From contig NC_133326.1 in assembly GCF_042186555.1 (NCBI RefSeq), positions 100,813,452 to 100,877,451 on the forward strand: a DNA stretch of 64,000 nt. The letters run 5' to 3'. The stretch comes from Aquarana catesbeiana (Eukaryota; Chordata; Amphibia; Anura; Ranidae). The translations under genes were made by a program, and so were the position numbers. Every line of letters starts with the position of its first letter. Within the stretch, counting starts at the first letter, position 1. This document shows, one piece after another, positions 11,369-22,479 of the stretch. The notes beneath the pieces were generated by a model. The model searched no databases, was not told where the DNA came from, and saw only the letters and a list, made by a program, of their open reading frames with translations.

Positions 11369-11864
11369 TTAAAGTAGTTGTAAAGGCAGAAGGTTTTTTC
11401 CTAATGCATTCTATCCATTAAGATAAAAAGCTTTCTGTGTGTAGCAGCCCCCCCCCCCCAGCACCCCCCTAATCACTTACCTAAGCCCCATCTCTCTCCA
11501 GCGATGTCCACAAATGTCTAAGCCATCCTGGACATTTCTCCTGATTGGCTGAGACACAGCAGAGGCGCCATTAGCTCCCGCGGCTATCAATCAAAGTCAG
11601 TCAGCCAATCAGGGGAGAGAGGGGGTGGGCCCGGGTCGATGCTCCGTGTTTGATTGGACACACAGAGCTGTGACTCGGCTCGGGTGCCCCCATAAGAAGC
11701 CGCTGGCTGTGGGGGTACTCGATAGGAGGGAGGGGCCAGGAGCAGTAAAGTGGGACCAGAGAAGAGGAAGATCTGGACTGCTCTATGCAAAACCAACTGC
11801 ACATAGGAGGTAAGTATAACGTTTGTTATTTATTTTTTTTAACAAGCCTTTACAATCACTTTAA
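11369..11864 (-). mobile_element. TTAA MITE, family C (reverse orientation)
   Basis: The ends are TTAAAGTAGTTGTAAAGGC and GCCTTTACAATCACTTTAA, inverted and bounded by TTAA. The interior is the reverse complement of the 4989-5455 copy, including a GC-rich middle with GGAGGGAGGGGCCAGGAG. No transposase is present. Confidence 0.75.
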
Positions 11865-11888
11865 TAGTCATTGGGAGAGCGACACTCT

Positions 11889-12199
11889 AATGCCCCGTAC
11901 ACACGATCGGACATTGATCGGACATTCCGACAACAAAATCCTAGGATTTTTTCTGACGGATGTTGACTCAAACTTGTCTTGCATACACACGGTCACACAA
12001 AGTTGTCGGAAAATCCTGAACACGGTGACGTCTCTTTATTTATTTACATTGTCGGAAAATTTTATAGCCTGCTCTCAAACTTTGTGTGTCGGAAAATCCG
12101 ATGGAAAATGTGTGATGGAGCCCACACACGGTCGGAATTTCCGACAACAAGATCCTATCACACATTTTCCGTTGGAAAATCCGACCGTGTTTAGACCTA
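11889..12199. mobile_element. Family K MITE (shorter member)
   Basis: It starts CTAATGCCCCGTACACACG and shares long internal stretches with 16782-17185, for example GCATACACACGGTCACACAA and TGTGTGATGGAGCCCACACA. The right end (CCGACCGTGTTTAGACCTAA) is degenerate. Confidence 0.65.
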
Positions 12200-12850
12200 A
12201 TGTACATGGGACGCTGAGGCAACCTCTTCTGAGCGATTTTTTTGACAGCTTGAAACCGGGTTCAAAAAGCCCATTTAGCTGCCTTTAGCGGCGTTTTGCC
12301 GCGATCACGTCTAGGAGCATTTATTTAAGATTACATCATAAAACCCTCCCAAAGCACAAAAAACAGTATTATTTAACTATTTCAGCCATTCTGTGAGACC
12401 AGAGTGAGTAGCAGCAGCTGAGAGAGCAGCAGTGTACTTTTATCTACCTCAATTTCGGTGCTTTTACTATGGATCCCATAATGAGAATACGTGAGGAAAT
12501 GCTCCTGACATTGCTGTTGATGAGGCTGGAAAGACGTCGGAAATTATGTGCGAGGACCAGAATTCATCTGGTTCAAATTTAACAACATATGGGTCAAATT
12601 CCAATTCTACTTTGGCTAACAGCAATGCTAGTGGTGTATTGGATTGGATCGTGGGCTCATTAGGGGTATATAAATGGTCTATGAAGCACTGCAAGCAATT
12701 ACAAGTTTTTAAAATATTTTTTTTTTTTTGTGGTTCTTTATCATTTGCTATCATTTTTAAATTTTGTAATTAAAAAAAAAATAGGGCACCTTTAAAAACA
12801 CTTCTAAAACAAAAACTCGGCTAAACGCCGGTACCGCATTTAGACGTTTA
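12200..12850. other. Unassigned region
   Basis: There is no gene. A 75-codon ORF at 12546-12773 (+) is asparagine/serine-rich then hydrophobic (SNSNSTLANSNASG near its start); I do not recognise it and context gives it no support. The right part, about 12780-12850, looks like an eroded repeat edge. Confidence 0.3.
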
Positions 12851-13212
12851 GTAAGAATTGTGCCCCATTATTGGTGTCATTGGGAGGAATTGTGCCCCAT
12901 CATTGGTGTCATTGGGAGAAATTATGCCCCATCATTGGTGTCATTGAGTCCCATTGTTGGTGTCAGTGGGAGGAATTGTGCCCCATCATTGGTGTCATTG
13001 AGCCCCATCATTGGTGTCATTGGGAGGAATTGTGCCCCATCTAGATGTTGTTAGGAGGAATGATCCCATGTCATTGGGCCCCATTGTTGGTGTCATTGGG
13101 AGGAACTTTGCCCCTTTTGTTGGTGTCAGTGAATGAAATAAAGCCCCTGGGGCCAGATAAAAGCAAGCAAAGGGCCGCATTTAGCCCCGGGCCACAGTTT
13201 GGAGGTCACTGT
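12851..13212 (+). mobile_element. Family L hAT-type MITE, left end lost
   Basis: About nine units of a 32-bp repeat (consensus contains GCCCCATCATTGGTGTCATT then GGGAGGAATTGT) lead into the family's right end GGCCACAGTTTGGAGGTCACTG. The left TIR (CAGGGGTCTCC) is absent; the array begins directly after unrelated sequence. Confidence 0.7.
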
Positions 13213-13394
13213 TCTAAACAATGCATCACCTGAACCCCGCCCCCCTTATTATTATATTATCATGACTATGGTAAAACAGATGTCAACCACCCAAAATACC
13301 ATACAACTACTACAACCCCTACCCCTTTTACCAACTGTACTATAATAACTAGACGACACCATTTGGAGTGAAAATTGCCCATAGCGGCCATTTT

Positions 13395-13856
13395 TTAAGG
13401 AGGAAGTAAACTGTGCCAAATTTTCTCTTATTTTAAAAACCCTGCAAAGTAAAGGCATAATGTGCTAGTATGCATCGCATACTAGCACATTATGAAATAC
13501 TTACCTTAGAACAAAGCCCTGCACGACCGTGCTGTGAGCTCTGACAGACGCTTTCATCTTCACCCGGTCTTCCTTACAAGTTTGTGTCCTCCGGCCATCT
13601 GATTGGCCGCACCGCAATGGCATCACTCCTGCGCATGCGCACAGGAGTCAAGGACAGTGGCACAGAGCTCTGAAGGCACAGCAAGGGTATACCGTCCCTT
13701 CAGAGCGCATGCACCAGTGACATCACCGGCTGCATGAAGTGTGAATATCTCCTAAACCGCGAAGGTTTAGGAGATATTCATAGTATCTACAGGTAAGCCT
13801 TAATATAGGCTTACCTGTAGGTACAAGTATACAGAATGGGTTTACATCCACTTTAA
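13395..13856. mobile_element. TTAA MITE, family F, with internal hairpins
   Basis: TTAAGGAGGAAGTAAAC on the left and GGGTTTACATCCACTTTAA on the right are inverted and bounded by TTAA. Inside lie three self-complementary blocks: 13456-13494, 13742-13780 (GAATATCTCCTAAACC with its complement) and about 13785-13820 (AGGTAAGCC with GGCTTACCT). A relative is at 56362-56759. Confidence 0.75.
13456..13494. repeat. 39-nt perfect hairpin
   Basis: CATAATGTGCTAGTATGC is followed by ATC and then by its exact reverse complement GCATACTAGCACATTATG: 18-bp arms and a 3-nt loop. It sits within the family F MITE. Confidence 0.9.
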
Positions 13857-14284
13857 CATATAACCAATACAAAACATTCTTTTAAACAGAAACATCATAA
13901 TATCAATGATAAACAATAATCAAGATTGCTGATTTTTAAAGGCAGTGAAGAACCAAAAATTTGTTTTTGTATCTGCATAACCATTTACAGGTCCCCAGCC
14001 GCAACACACTGACTTGGGGACGATTCCAACTCTCCACATTCTCCGCAGATAATGTTCCAAATGCCCAGTTAATCCTCCGTTACTGGAATTTTCAAGAGGA
14101 AACCCATACCATAGATGGGTCCCCACAATGCATTATTAGAAGACCTCCAAAGATCCCAATAGCCAAGTCACTACAACAGCTAAAGAGCACCAATCCAAGC
14201 ATCTGGGCTGGAGGGTGGGAAGTTTCTTCTTCGTCCATTGAGATCAAACTGCATGAAATACTCCTTAATCCCACCTATACCACA
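13857..14284. other. Unassigned target DNA of the Tc1 element
   Basis: I found no recognisable gene or repeat ends. A 114-codon ORF at 13961-14305 (+) runs into the transposon and shows no known domain. This segment and 15933 onward were contiguous before the Tc1 insertion. Confidence 0.35.
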
Positions 14285-14286
14285 TA

Positions 14287-15930
14287 CAGTATCTCACACA
14301 AATGAGTACACCCCTCACATTTCTGTAAATATTTTATCATATCTTTTCATGTGACAACTCTGAAGAAATGACACTTGGCTACAATGTAAAGTAGTGAGTG
14401 TACAGCTTGTATAACAGTGTAAATTTGCTGTCCCCTCAAAATAACTCAACACACAGCCCTTAATGTCTAAACCGCTGGCAACAAAAGTGAGTACACCCCT
14501 AAGTGAAAATGTCCAATTTGGGCCCAAAGTGTCAATATTTTGTGTCGCCACCATTATTTTCCAACACTGCCCTAACTCCCTTGAGCATGGAGTCTACCAG
14601 AGCTTCACAGGTTGCCACTGGAGTCCTCTTCCACTCCTCCATGATGACTATGGAGCTGGTGGATGTTAGAGACCTTGCGCTCCTCCACCTTCCATTTGAG
14701 GATGCCCCACAGATCCTCAATAGGGGTTTAGGTCTGGAGACATGCTTGGCCAGTCCATCACCTTTACCCACAGCTTCTTTAGCAAGGCAGTGGTCATCTT
14801 GAAGGTGTGTTTGGGGTCATTATCATGTTGGAATACTGCCCTGCGGCCCAGTCTCCGAAGAGAGGGGATCATGCTCTGCTTCAGTATGTCACAGTACATG
14901 TTGGCATTCATGGTTCCCTCAATGAACTGTAGCTCCCCAGTGCCAGCAGCACTCATGCAGCCCCAGACCATGACACTCCCACCACCATGCTTGACTGTAG
15001 GTAAGACAAACTTGTCTTTGTACTCCTCACCTGGTTGCCGCCACACACGCTTGACACCATTTGAACCAAATAAGTTTATCTTGGTCTCAACAGACCACAG
15101 GACATGGTTTTAGTAAACCATGTCCTTAGTCTGCTTGTCTTCAGCAAACTGTTTGCAGGCTTCTTGTGCATCATCCTTAGAAGAGGATTCCTTCTGGGGT
15201 GACAGCCATGAAGACCAATTTGATGCAGTGTGCGGCGTATGGTCTGAGCACTGACAGGCTGACCCCACACCCCTTAAACCTCTGCAGCAATGCTGACAGC
15301 ACTCATACATCTATTTCCCAAAGACAACCTCTGGATATGATGTTGAGCACGTGCACTCAACTTCTTTGGTCGACACATAGCGAGGCCTGTTCTGAGTGGA
15401 ACCTGTCCTAATAAACCGCTGTATGGTCTTGGCCATTGTGCTGCAGCTCAGTTTCAGGGTCTTGGCAATCTTCTTATAGCCTAGGCCATCTTTATGTAGT
15501 GCAACATTTTTTTTTTCAGATCCTCAGAAAGTTCTTTGCCATGAGGCGCCATGTTGAACTTCCAGTGACCAGTATGAGAGAATGAGAGCGATAACACCAA
15601 ATTTAACACACCTGCTCCCCATTCACACCTGAGACCTTGTAACACTAACGAGTCACATGATACCTGGGCTGGGAAAATGGCTAATTGGGCCCAATTTAGA
15701 TATTTTCACTTAGGGGTGTACTCACTTTTGTTGCCAGCGGTTTAGACATTTTATAGCAGTGTGTTGAGTTATTTTGAGGGGACAGCAAATTTACACTGTT
15801 ATATAAGCTGTACACTCACTACTTTACATTGTAGCAAAGTGTCATGTCTTCAGTGTTGTCACATGAAAAGATATATAGAATAAAATATTTACAAAAATGT
15901 GAGGGGTGCACTCACTTGTGTGAGATACTG
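14287..15930 (-). mobile_element. Tc1-like DNA transposon, complete but inactive
   Basis: The element is 1,644 bp, the usual size for Tc1-like elements. It is flanked by TA dinucleotides at 14285-14286 and 15931-15932. The termini CAGTATCTCACACAAATGAG and the matching GTGTGAGATACTG begin inverted repeats of about 240 bp (14287-14526 and 15686-15930). Each arm carries an outer and an inner copy of GAGTACACCCCT-type sequence, the IR/DR arrangement known from Sleeping Beauty-like transposons, where both copies bind transposase. The transposase gene lies on the minus strand and is broken, so this copy cannot move by itself. The family is widespread in frogs and fish. Confidence 0.92.
14540..15552 (-). 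pseudogene. Tc1-like transposase pseudogene
   Basis: Reading from the ATG at 15552, the start (MAPHGKELSEDLKKK) is a typical Tc1 N-terminus ahead of the paired helix-turn-helix DNA-binding domain. A length change just after the lysine run (about 15508) shifts the frame and produces a stop. Further frame changes follow, for example at about 15270-15250 and 15110-15050. The catalytic part remains readable: LPTVKHGGGSVMVWGCMSAA (about 14940-15000), the second DDE/D aspartate in QHDNDPKHT (about 14820), then MSPDLNPY. After this the usual I-E start of the third motif is replaced by a stop. Downstream, the C-terminal helix text (MEEWKRTPVATCEALV) is in another frame. Expected full length is about 340 residues. 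Several independent lesions mean long inactivity. Confidence 0.9.
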
Positions 15931-15932
15931 TA

Positions 15933-16779
15933 GAAGCCTCTCCTAATCCCTGAAACCCATCAATCCTTGTATGTAACCTCCTATCCGCTGACTGAGCTGC
16001 CAATTTCCCAGTTTACCTAGTCATGCCAGCCCTTCGCTTATTATTGTTAATTGTTTTTTTTTTTTTTTTGCTTCAGGCCGATCTATAATACTAGTGCCCC
16101 GTGCTCTAAAGGATTAAACAGGCCCTCAGTGGACAATAAAAAAAAAAAGTTACATTTCACTCAGTATCCTTTCAGAACTCTTTCCAGGTACTGTGGCTTT
16201 CCCATACTCCAAAAAACAATTTGCACTCAGAGACTCTCAACTGAAAAGTCAGACATCTATCCTCCTACTCAAAAGGTAACCCTTGAAGGAGTTTTTGCTT
16301 TGTATTGGAGTGTGACAGATGCAGAGGATTTATAGGATTTACCTGTCACCATTTTAAATAAAATGATACGTCAATTTCTAAAACCTGGGCTTCAGAGACA
16401 ATTTAAATGTCTTGCTACTAAGTAATGTACCCTCAATTGGACCATCTGGAAATCAATAGCAGGAATTCATAAGAAGTATCCGAGACAAACTTCCCAGATT
16501 AGAAGTCTCCAAAGATTCAATCCAGAATCCCCATGGAAAAAATATTATAAGAATCCTTAAAAAAATCCATCTTCCTAGACATCAACATTGCATGCTCTTG
16601 ATGGCTTTAACTTTTACTGTGTCATACACTTTAGACAATCCCAAATCGCCAGATGTGAATGGGGCCTAATATTGCAGGGGGTAAAAATATAAATAATTAC
16701 AAATTTACAAGGACAACACTATTGTACATCACACTGAACATACTGTACTGGAGGCTGTACTTGAAGACCACTTGAAGTC
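15933..16779. other. Unassigned region
   Basis: T run near 16055 and A run near 16138. A 94-codon ORF at 16051-16335 (+) starts with a phenylalanine run encoded by the T tract and shows no known domain. No inverted termini were found; it may be an old repeat, and its right edge touches the next MITE. Confidence 0.35.
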
Positions 16780-16781
16780 TA

Positions 16782-17185
16782 ATGCCCTGTACACAGGGTC
16801 GGACATTCCGACAACAAAATCCATGGATTTTTTCCGACGGATGTTGGCTCAAACTTGTCTTGCATACACACGGTCACACAAAGTTGTCAGAAAATCCGAT
16901 CGTTCTAAACGCGGTGACGTAAAACACGTACGTCGGGACTATAAACGAGGCAGTAGCCAATAGCTTTCGTCTCTTAATTTATTCTGAGCATGCGTGGCAC
17001 TTTGTGCGTCGGATTTGTGTACACACGATCAGAATTTCCGACAACGGATTTTGTTGTCGGAAAATTTTATAGCAAGCTCTCAAACTTTGTGTGTCGGAAA
17101 TTCCGATGGAAAATGTGTGATGGAGCCCACACACGGTCGGAATTTCCGACAACAAGGTTAAAATCCGACCGTGTGTACAGGGCAT
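16782..17185. mobile_element. Family K MITE (best-preserved termini)
   Basis: ATGCCCTGTACACAGGG and TGTGTACAGGGCAT are perfect terminal inverted repeats flanked by TA (16780-16781 and 17186-17187). The outer context CTAATG...CATTAG is also palindromic. Internal copies of TTCCGACAAC and its complement face each other. The TA duplication is supported independently by the copy at 28154-28719. It is non-coding, and a Tc1/mariner-type origin is plausible from the TA target only. Confidence 0.8.
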
Positions 17186-17216
17186 TAGAAGCAAAACGTT
17201 TTACAATAACACTGTG

Positions 17217-18515
17217 AATGAATGAATGAATGAATGAATGATTTGTATAGCACTGCAGTTGCGAACTGAATCGCCTCAAGGCGCTGGATCCGTCCTGTGT
17301 TGTCAAGCTTCTTAGAAGAGGTAGGTCTTGAGTTTCTTTCTGAAGGCCTGATGGTTTTCTTCCATGCGAATGTGAGTAGGTAGGGCATTCCATAGCCGTG
17401 GTTCTTGGACTGCGAATCTGCGTTCTCCCTTTGTTTTGTAGCGGGTTTTTGGAATAAGGAGGAGGTTCTGGTTAGAAGATCGAAGACTGCGATTGGGGGT
17501 GTAGCGTATTATTTTCTCGCATAGTTATTGAGCAGCGTTTCCATGTATACATTTGCGGGTGAGGCAGAGGGTCTTGAAAGTGATCCGATTCTTTACGGTT
17601 AGCCAATGTAGGCTCCTCAGGGAAGGGGAGATGGATTCCCAGGGTTTTTTTCCTGTTAACAGTCTTGCCACCGTGTTTTGGATGAGTTGTAAGCGCGCAA
17701 GCTGATATTGGGGTAGTCCTATGTAGAGGGAGTTTGCGTAGTCGAGTCTTGAATTGATGATTGTTCCAACTACTGCTGCTTTGTCCTCTTCTGGCACAAA
17801 TGGGATGAGTCTACGTAGCAGGCGGAGGAGATGGTGAGATCCGCTGACTACTGATCCTATTTGTGCATCCATTGACATTTCTGAGTCAAAAATGACTCAG
17901 AGACTCTTGGCTTTGGTGCTTGGCGAGATGGTCTGTCCAAAGATGGTGGGCGGGGTCCACCGGGTCTTAGTTTTGGAATTTTGGTTTCCGTGTAGGAGAA
18001 GAAGCTCTGTTTTTGATCCGTTGAGTTTGAGAGAGCTAGTAGTCATCCAGTCGTCTATCAGAGTGAGGCATTTTTCTAGTTGCTGAAGGTGGTCTTTTTC
18101 TCCGGTGATGTGGAGGTAGAGTTGGGTATCATCAGCGTATGAGTGGAAGCAGAGGTCCGATTTTCTGATGATTTTGAGGAGTGGGCGGATGTAGATGTTG
18201 AAGAGCACTGGTGACAAGGGTGAACCTTGAGGGACTCCACAAGAGATTGCGCGGGTTTCAGAGTAGAATTCTCCTAGTTTCACTGTCTGAGAGCGATTCC
18301 CTAAGAAGGATGCAAACCATTGTAGATCTGAACCTGTGACTCCTGCTACTTCTGTGAGGCGGATGAGTAGAGTATTGTGGTCCACTGTATCGAACGCTGC
18401 ACTGAGGTCCAACAGTACCAGGAGACATGAATCTCCATCATCAGCTGCTTCGAGGGCGTCGTCCCATATTTTGAGGAGTGCCGTTTCTGTTCCATGGCCT
18501 GGCCTGTATATCCAT
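17217..18515 (-). mobile_element. 5'-truncated LINE of the CR1/L2 group with a (TTCA)n tail
   Basis: The minus-strand element ends in a short tetranucleotide repeat (GAATGAATGAATGAATGAAT on the plus strand at 17217-17241), a tail type used by CR1/L2-group LINEs. Its 5' end is lost near 18515, inside the reverse-transcriptase region, so the endonuclease is missing. No clear target-site duplication was found. It lies about 30 bp from the family K MITE. Confidence 0.85.
17312..18515 (-). pseudogene. LINE reverse transcriptase, C-terminal two thirds, two nonsense codons
   Basis: From 18515 the frame reads through RPGHGTETALLKIWDDAL, LLVLLDLSAAFDTVDH (RT motif with the first catalytic aspartate), SCGVPQGSPLSPVLFNIYI and SYADDTQLYLHI (the catalytic YADD box). 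It continues through the thumb and a C-terminal region with INSRLDYANSLYIGLPQ, LRSLHWLTVKNRITFKTL and PRLWNALPTHIR, ending at the TAA at 17312-17314. There is only one frame throughout, interrupted by a TGA at 17897-17899 and a TAA at 17525-17527; no frameshifts were seen. This is characteristic of a moderately young, 5'-truncated CR1/L2-group (possibly Rex1-like) copy. The exact clade needs a tree. There is no endonuclease domain and it is not functional. Confidence 0.87.
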
Positions 18516-18639
18516 TCCGAACAAATAATGTAAACCATTAATGTCAATGACGTAAAAACATGTCAACTCTTATATTTAGTGATTTGTGAACTCTCTGTTA
18601 TCAGCAGAGATTTCTGGCAGATGCTGATTAGATCTGTTA

Positions 18640-18982
18640 GACCTCACATTGCAGCTTGAAAAAGCTCAGTACAGCACAGTACTGATCTAAAATGCAGCCC
18701 ATTGTTTACAATGTGCCTGTACACACAGGCACGTAAACAAGCGCTGCGTATGCTTGAGTAGAAAAAAAAAAAAATTGAAAAATCTGCGTTTCCAGTCATT
18801 ATTTTATGCTGGTACGTGCATATGAGCATACATTTTAATTCATTTTGCCTAGGAATGTATTGTGCACGCGAATGCACATATACGGGCAAATATATGCATA
18901 AATCTACACAAAACAAACGCTTGAAATTACATCCAAAAAAGCAGATGCCCAAACATCAGTACTGTGTGCAAGAAACCTTATT
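18640..18982. mobile_element. MITE, family M (degenerate termini)
   Basis: CAGCTTGAAAAAGCTCAGTA and GCGTAAACAAGCGCTG-like words match the better copy at 51937-52284, which has TAGGCCTCTTGCACACG ends. Here the left end is GACCTCACATTGCAGC and the right TGTGTGCAAGAAACCTTA. It contains a long A run near 18762. Confidence 0.55.
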
Positions 18983-20031
18983 CTGCTCCTTTGCTGGATA
19001 TAAAATGATTTTATTCATGTATAGTTAGCTGATGTTTTGCTAGAATTACCTGCTTTAGGGTCGCAACAGCATTACTCAGAACAGATATCAGATAACTGAC
19101 TTCCAAAACATGTCATTTATGTACAAGGCACTCTGTTTTTCATTTACTCATTCAATTGGGATTGTTGCCATGTTGCATTACCCAGCCTTTTCTGAATATT
19201 TGATGACACACTTCCTATTATATTGCTTCACCAAGCAAGTTGGAATTTATTGGATCTCATTGATTACAAGACATCTATACCTGTATGACAAAGTAGAACT
19301 ACAACACGTCTACTCCCTCCGCCATGCTTCACGGTCAGGGTAAGGTTTGGGTTTAGAGAGCTTTGTTTTCTCTAAATGTAACCATGGGTGTGTTTGTCAA
19401 AATGGTTTAGTCTGTCCACAGAGCACTGTTCCAATAGGAAAACATTTAGGGCTCTTGCACCCAGTCCTAATTTTCAGAGCACAGGCGAACAGAGCAAGGT
19501 ACAGTTGTTGTTGTTGTGGCACCCAAAACCCACAGTTTTATATTTTTGCACACAGGAATGCATTACAGAAAATGCCATGCACATCTTTACACAAGCTGCA
19601 AAAATCTAGGAAACTGACTGTCTTCAGGAAAGGTCTCCTGAGTGTTCCACAACTGGGATGCCAGGAAAAGGCACTAGAAAGGACATTAGGGTCGGTGTTG
19701 TAACCTAGATCCAAAATTGCTGGAGGGCACTGAAGAGTCAGGCCCTCAGTAGGGAAGGGAGCAGTAGGGACTGATCCTTGTTGACCCTGTAGTCTACTCA
19801 GGAGGGGGATAAAGCTGAGGAAAATCAAGCACTGCAAGGACTACAATCATATGTGATGGAAAATGACTCTTCTGTGGGAGGAAGTGCAATGTTGAATGGG
19901 ATACCATTTCCAAGCATAGGCTCCTATCGGAGTAGGAATTGGAGATCTCAAGGTGCAGGCAAAGTTAAAATGGAAAATATGTGCAAAATTAAAGAGGTCC
20001 AAGTCAAAAGTTTTGTTTTTTGTTTTTAAAT
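18983..20031. other. Unassigned region
   Basis: No gene, tandem array or inverted termini are recognised. A 118-codon ORF at 19347-19703 (+) has scattered cysteines (CSKCNHGCVCQNGLVC) but overlaps other ORFs of equal size, has no recognisable fold and no supporting context. Confidence 0.35.
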
Positions 20032-20365
20032 TAAAGTGGTTGTAAATGTACAAGGTTTTTACCCTAATCCATTAACGCAAAAAACCTTCAGGGTGCAGCT
20101 CCCCCCTTCCACTTACCTGAGCCCGATCTCGATCCAGCGATGTGCACAAGAGCAGAGGTTCTCTTGGCTCTCCCCATCCTCACTGGTACAGACACAGCAG
20201 TGAGAGCAATTGGCTATTAATCACAGCCAGTGAGGAGGGAGCGGGGCTCAGGGAAGCTTGCTATGGGGGCACTCGGCAAGGAGGAGGAGCCAGGAGCGCT
20301 AACAGGGAACCCCGGAAGAGGTGGACCGAGGCTGCTCTGTCTAAAACCATTGCACGGAGCAGAAA
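20032..20365 (+). mobile_element. TTAA MITE, family C (right end missing)
   Basis: It begins TTAAAGTGGTTGTAAATG and contains the family's CCTTCAGGGTGCAGC, TGATCCAGCGATGTG-like and GGGGGCACTCGGCAAGG-like words. It stops near 20365, where a different repeat begins (ends near 20680 with TGTGCATGAGGCCTAA). Confidence 0.6.
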
Positions 20366-20685
20366 TCTGAGTGCACCAAAATCGCATTTAGGAGAGGAAC
20401 GTTTGGGGAAAAAAAAAAAAAAAAACCAACATGTGACGTGCCTATATGCGTGTAAACAAGCCTAAACGCTAGATGCTGTGTTTAAGCGTTTATTCATTTC
20501 AGAATAAGTTAATATTCTTGCCAATGAAATTAATAAACTTCCAAAAGCTTTATGCACCTGGACAAATTAAAACTCACCTAAATGTGTTTGAAAAACACAG
20601 CTTTTGGTGCGTTTTTAATGCTGCTTTTCTCCTGTCAAGAGAACAGGGCTCAGAGGAGCCTAGTGTGCATGAGGCCTAACTGAGG
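20366..20685. mobile_element. Fragment of a MITE ending in GAGGCCTAA
   Basis: CTATATGCGTGTAAACAAGC and the terminal GTGTGCATGAGGCCTAA resemble families with a GAGGCCTTA end (51937-52284). No left terminus is preserved. It includes an 18-base A run near 20410. Confidence 0.4.
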
Positions 20686-21458
20686 CCTTACTGTCTCTCC
20701 TAAACTTGCCCATCTTTATTCCATTCTCTGCTCACAGTTTTTTAATATAGGGACTTTAGTTTTAAAAACCTGATATCTGCATTTTAGCTTTTTCTGTTTC
20801 TTTGTTCCGCTGTATGTATGACAGACACGAGCCCCTCCACCACAGGTCCACAACCACAAATCTACTTTTATGTTTACTGCACATAGAACTAAAGGTATAG
20901 AGATGAAATACTGCATACAAGGCTGAAAGCCACAAAGACATACGTAGAAGAAGAGCCTCAACTTTACTTTCCATCACAAAGCGTAATGTAGCAACAGCAG
21001 ACAGTGCAATGTAAACACATCATGTCCTGCTTATAACATACACTCAGAGATAGAGAAAAGACCACAGAACCACAACACCATCTGAACTACACCTCTCGTA
21101 TTATTACCAGTATTATAAATACCACCAAGGGTTATTATAGGCTAATTCAAAGGTTTTCATTTTTTTTTTTGTGTCAAATTGTAAAAGGAATCATAAAGGA
21201 AAAGCTACCCCTCTTATGCGTAATACACAGGCTATACAGAATATAACATTTACTGTATATAAGGTATTACATTCAATGATATGATTCTACAGCCTTGTTA
21301 TATTGCAGCACAAAGGGATGAGATTTGTATCAGATCCATATGTACATATCATGCAGACAGGAAAGGGAGAAAAAGATCAATTAGATAAGATTAAAAAAAA
21401 GGATAAACAGCATAAAAGACAGTCAACTATAAGCTATACAAGTACCCTATAAACAACT
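20686..21458. other. Unassigned region
   Basis: Mixed AT-rich DNA with no gene, no array and no clear inverted termini. Confidence 0.35.
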
Positions 21459-22304
21459 AGGGATGCACCGATACCACTTTTGTAAGACCGAGTACAAGTA
21501 CTGATACTTTTTTTCGCCGATACCGTGACAGTGCCACTAATATGCAGCACTGATGGCCACTGATAGCTGGCACTAATGGGGTGGCACTAACATGCAGCAC
21601 TGATGGGTACTGATAGGTGGCACTCATGGGCACTGATGAGCTGGCACTGAAGGGCACTGATGAGGAGACACTAATATGCTGCACTGATGGGCACTAATGA
21701 GGCGCGGACTGTGTCAGTATTTTTTTTTTCTACAATTTTATTTTTTACAATTTATTATTTTGGTTATTTTGTTTTTTACAATGCTTGTGTTTTTTTTTTT
21801 TTATATTTTTATATTTTATTATTTTTACAACTTAACCTTTAAATATCTTTATTACAATTACAATTCTTTCTTTTTTTTTTCTATTTATTTATTTTTATCA
21901 GCCCTGTTGGGGGTGGCTTTGGTGAGATATCAGAGGTCTAAACCCCTCACATCTCCCTTGTGAGACAGGGAAAGGGACTGAGGACACAGATTCCCTCAGT
22001 CCCTTTCTCTGCAGCCTCAGCTGCACTGAAGATGAATGGACAGGAGACAGCGGCTCCTGTTCATTCATAAACTGAAGCGTCGTAAACACAGTTTACGATG
22101 CTCAGTTATGAATGGACAGAGTCAGGGATCATTGAAAGCTATACAGGGAGATCGGTACTTGTAATTGCCCCCACCGCTGCAGCGATCACCTGTGAGGCTG
22201 CCTGGCCCCCCATGCTACGCTGAGGACGCTGAGGTACAACAGATATCAGATTAAGCATCGGAGCTTTTGCACGAGTACTGGTCCCGGTATTGGTGCAACC
22301 CTAG
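21459..22304. mobile_element. hAT-like non-autonomous element, family N
   Basis: CTAGGGATGCACCGATACC and GGTATTGGTGCAACCCTAG are inverted termini. Flanks share ACAAC but a clean 8-bp duplication is not visible. The interior has three parts: degenerate 10-12-bp tandem repeats of GGCACTGATGGGCACTGAT type (21530-21690), a T-rich tract of nearly 200 bp (21718-21900), and a segment with AAGGGACTGAGGACACAGA (about 21970). The last two parts also occur in the element at 51147-51566, which has different termini. Confidence 0.7.
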
Positions 22305-22479
22305 ACAACAATAAGCTAGCTTGGGTTAGAGCTTCATAGGGCTTTTGATCAGTATATCTGTAGTCCAAAAGATAAACACAACGACGTGTAAATGATGTAA
22401 TGCCAAAAGACCCGAAGGGCCCGTTCAAACTTGCGTTAACATATGCCATAAAGTGCATTAACGCTTGACAATGGAATCC

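Noticed and set aside
13456..13494. microRNA precursor
   Set aside because: Arms of 18 bp with a 3-nt loop are too short for a normal precursor; it is better seen as part of a MITE.
14503..15411. Plus-strand ORFs of 70-123 codons over the Tc1 element
   Set aside because: They are antisense to the transposase pseudogene and show no independent features.
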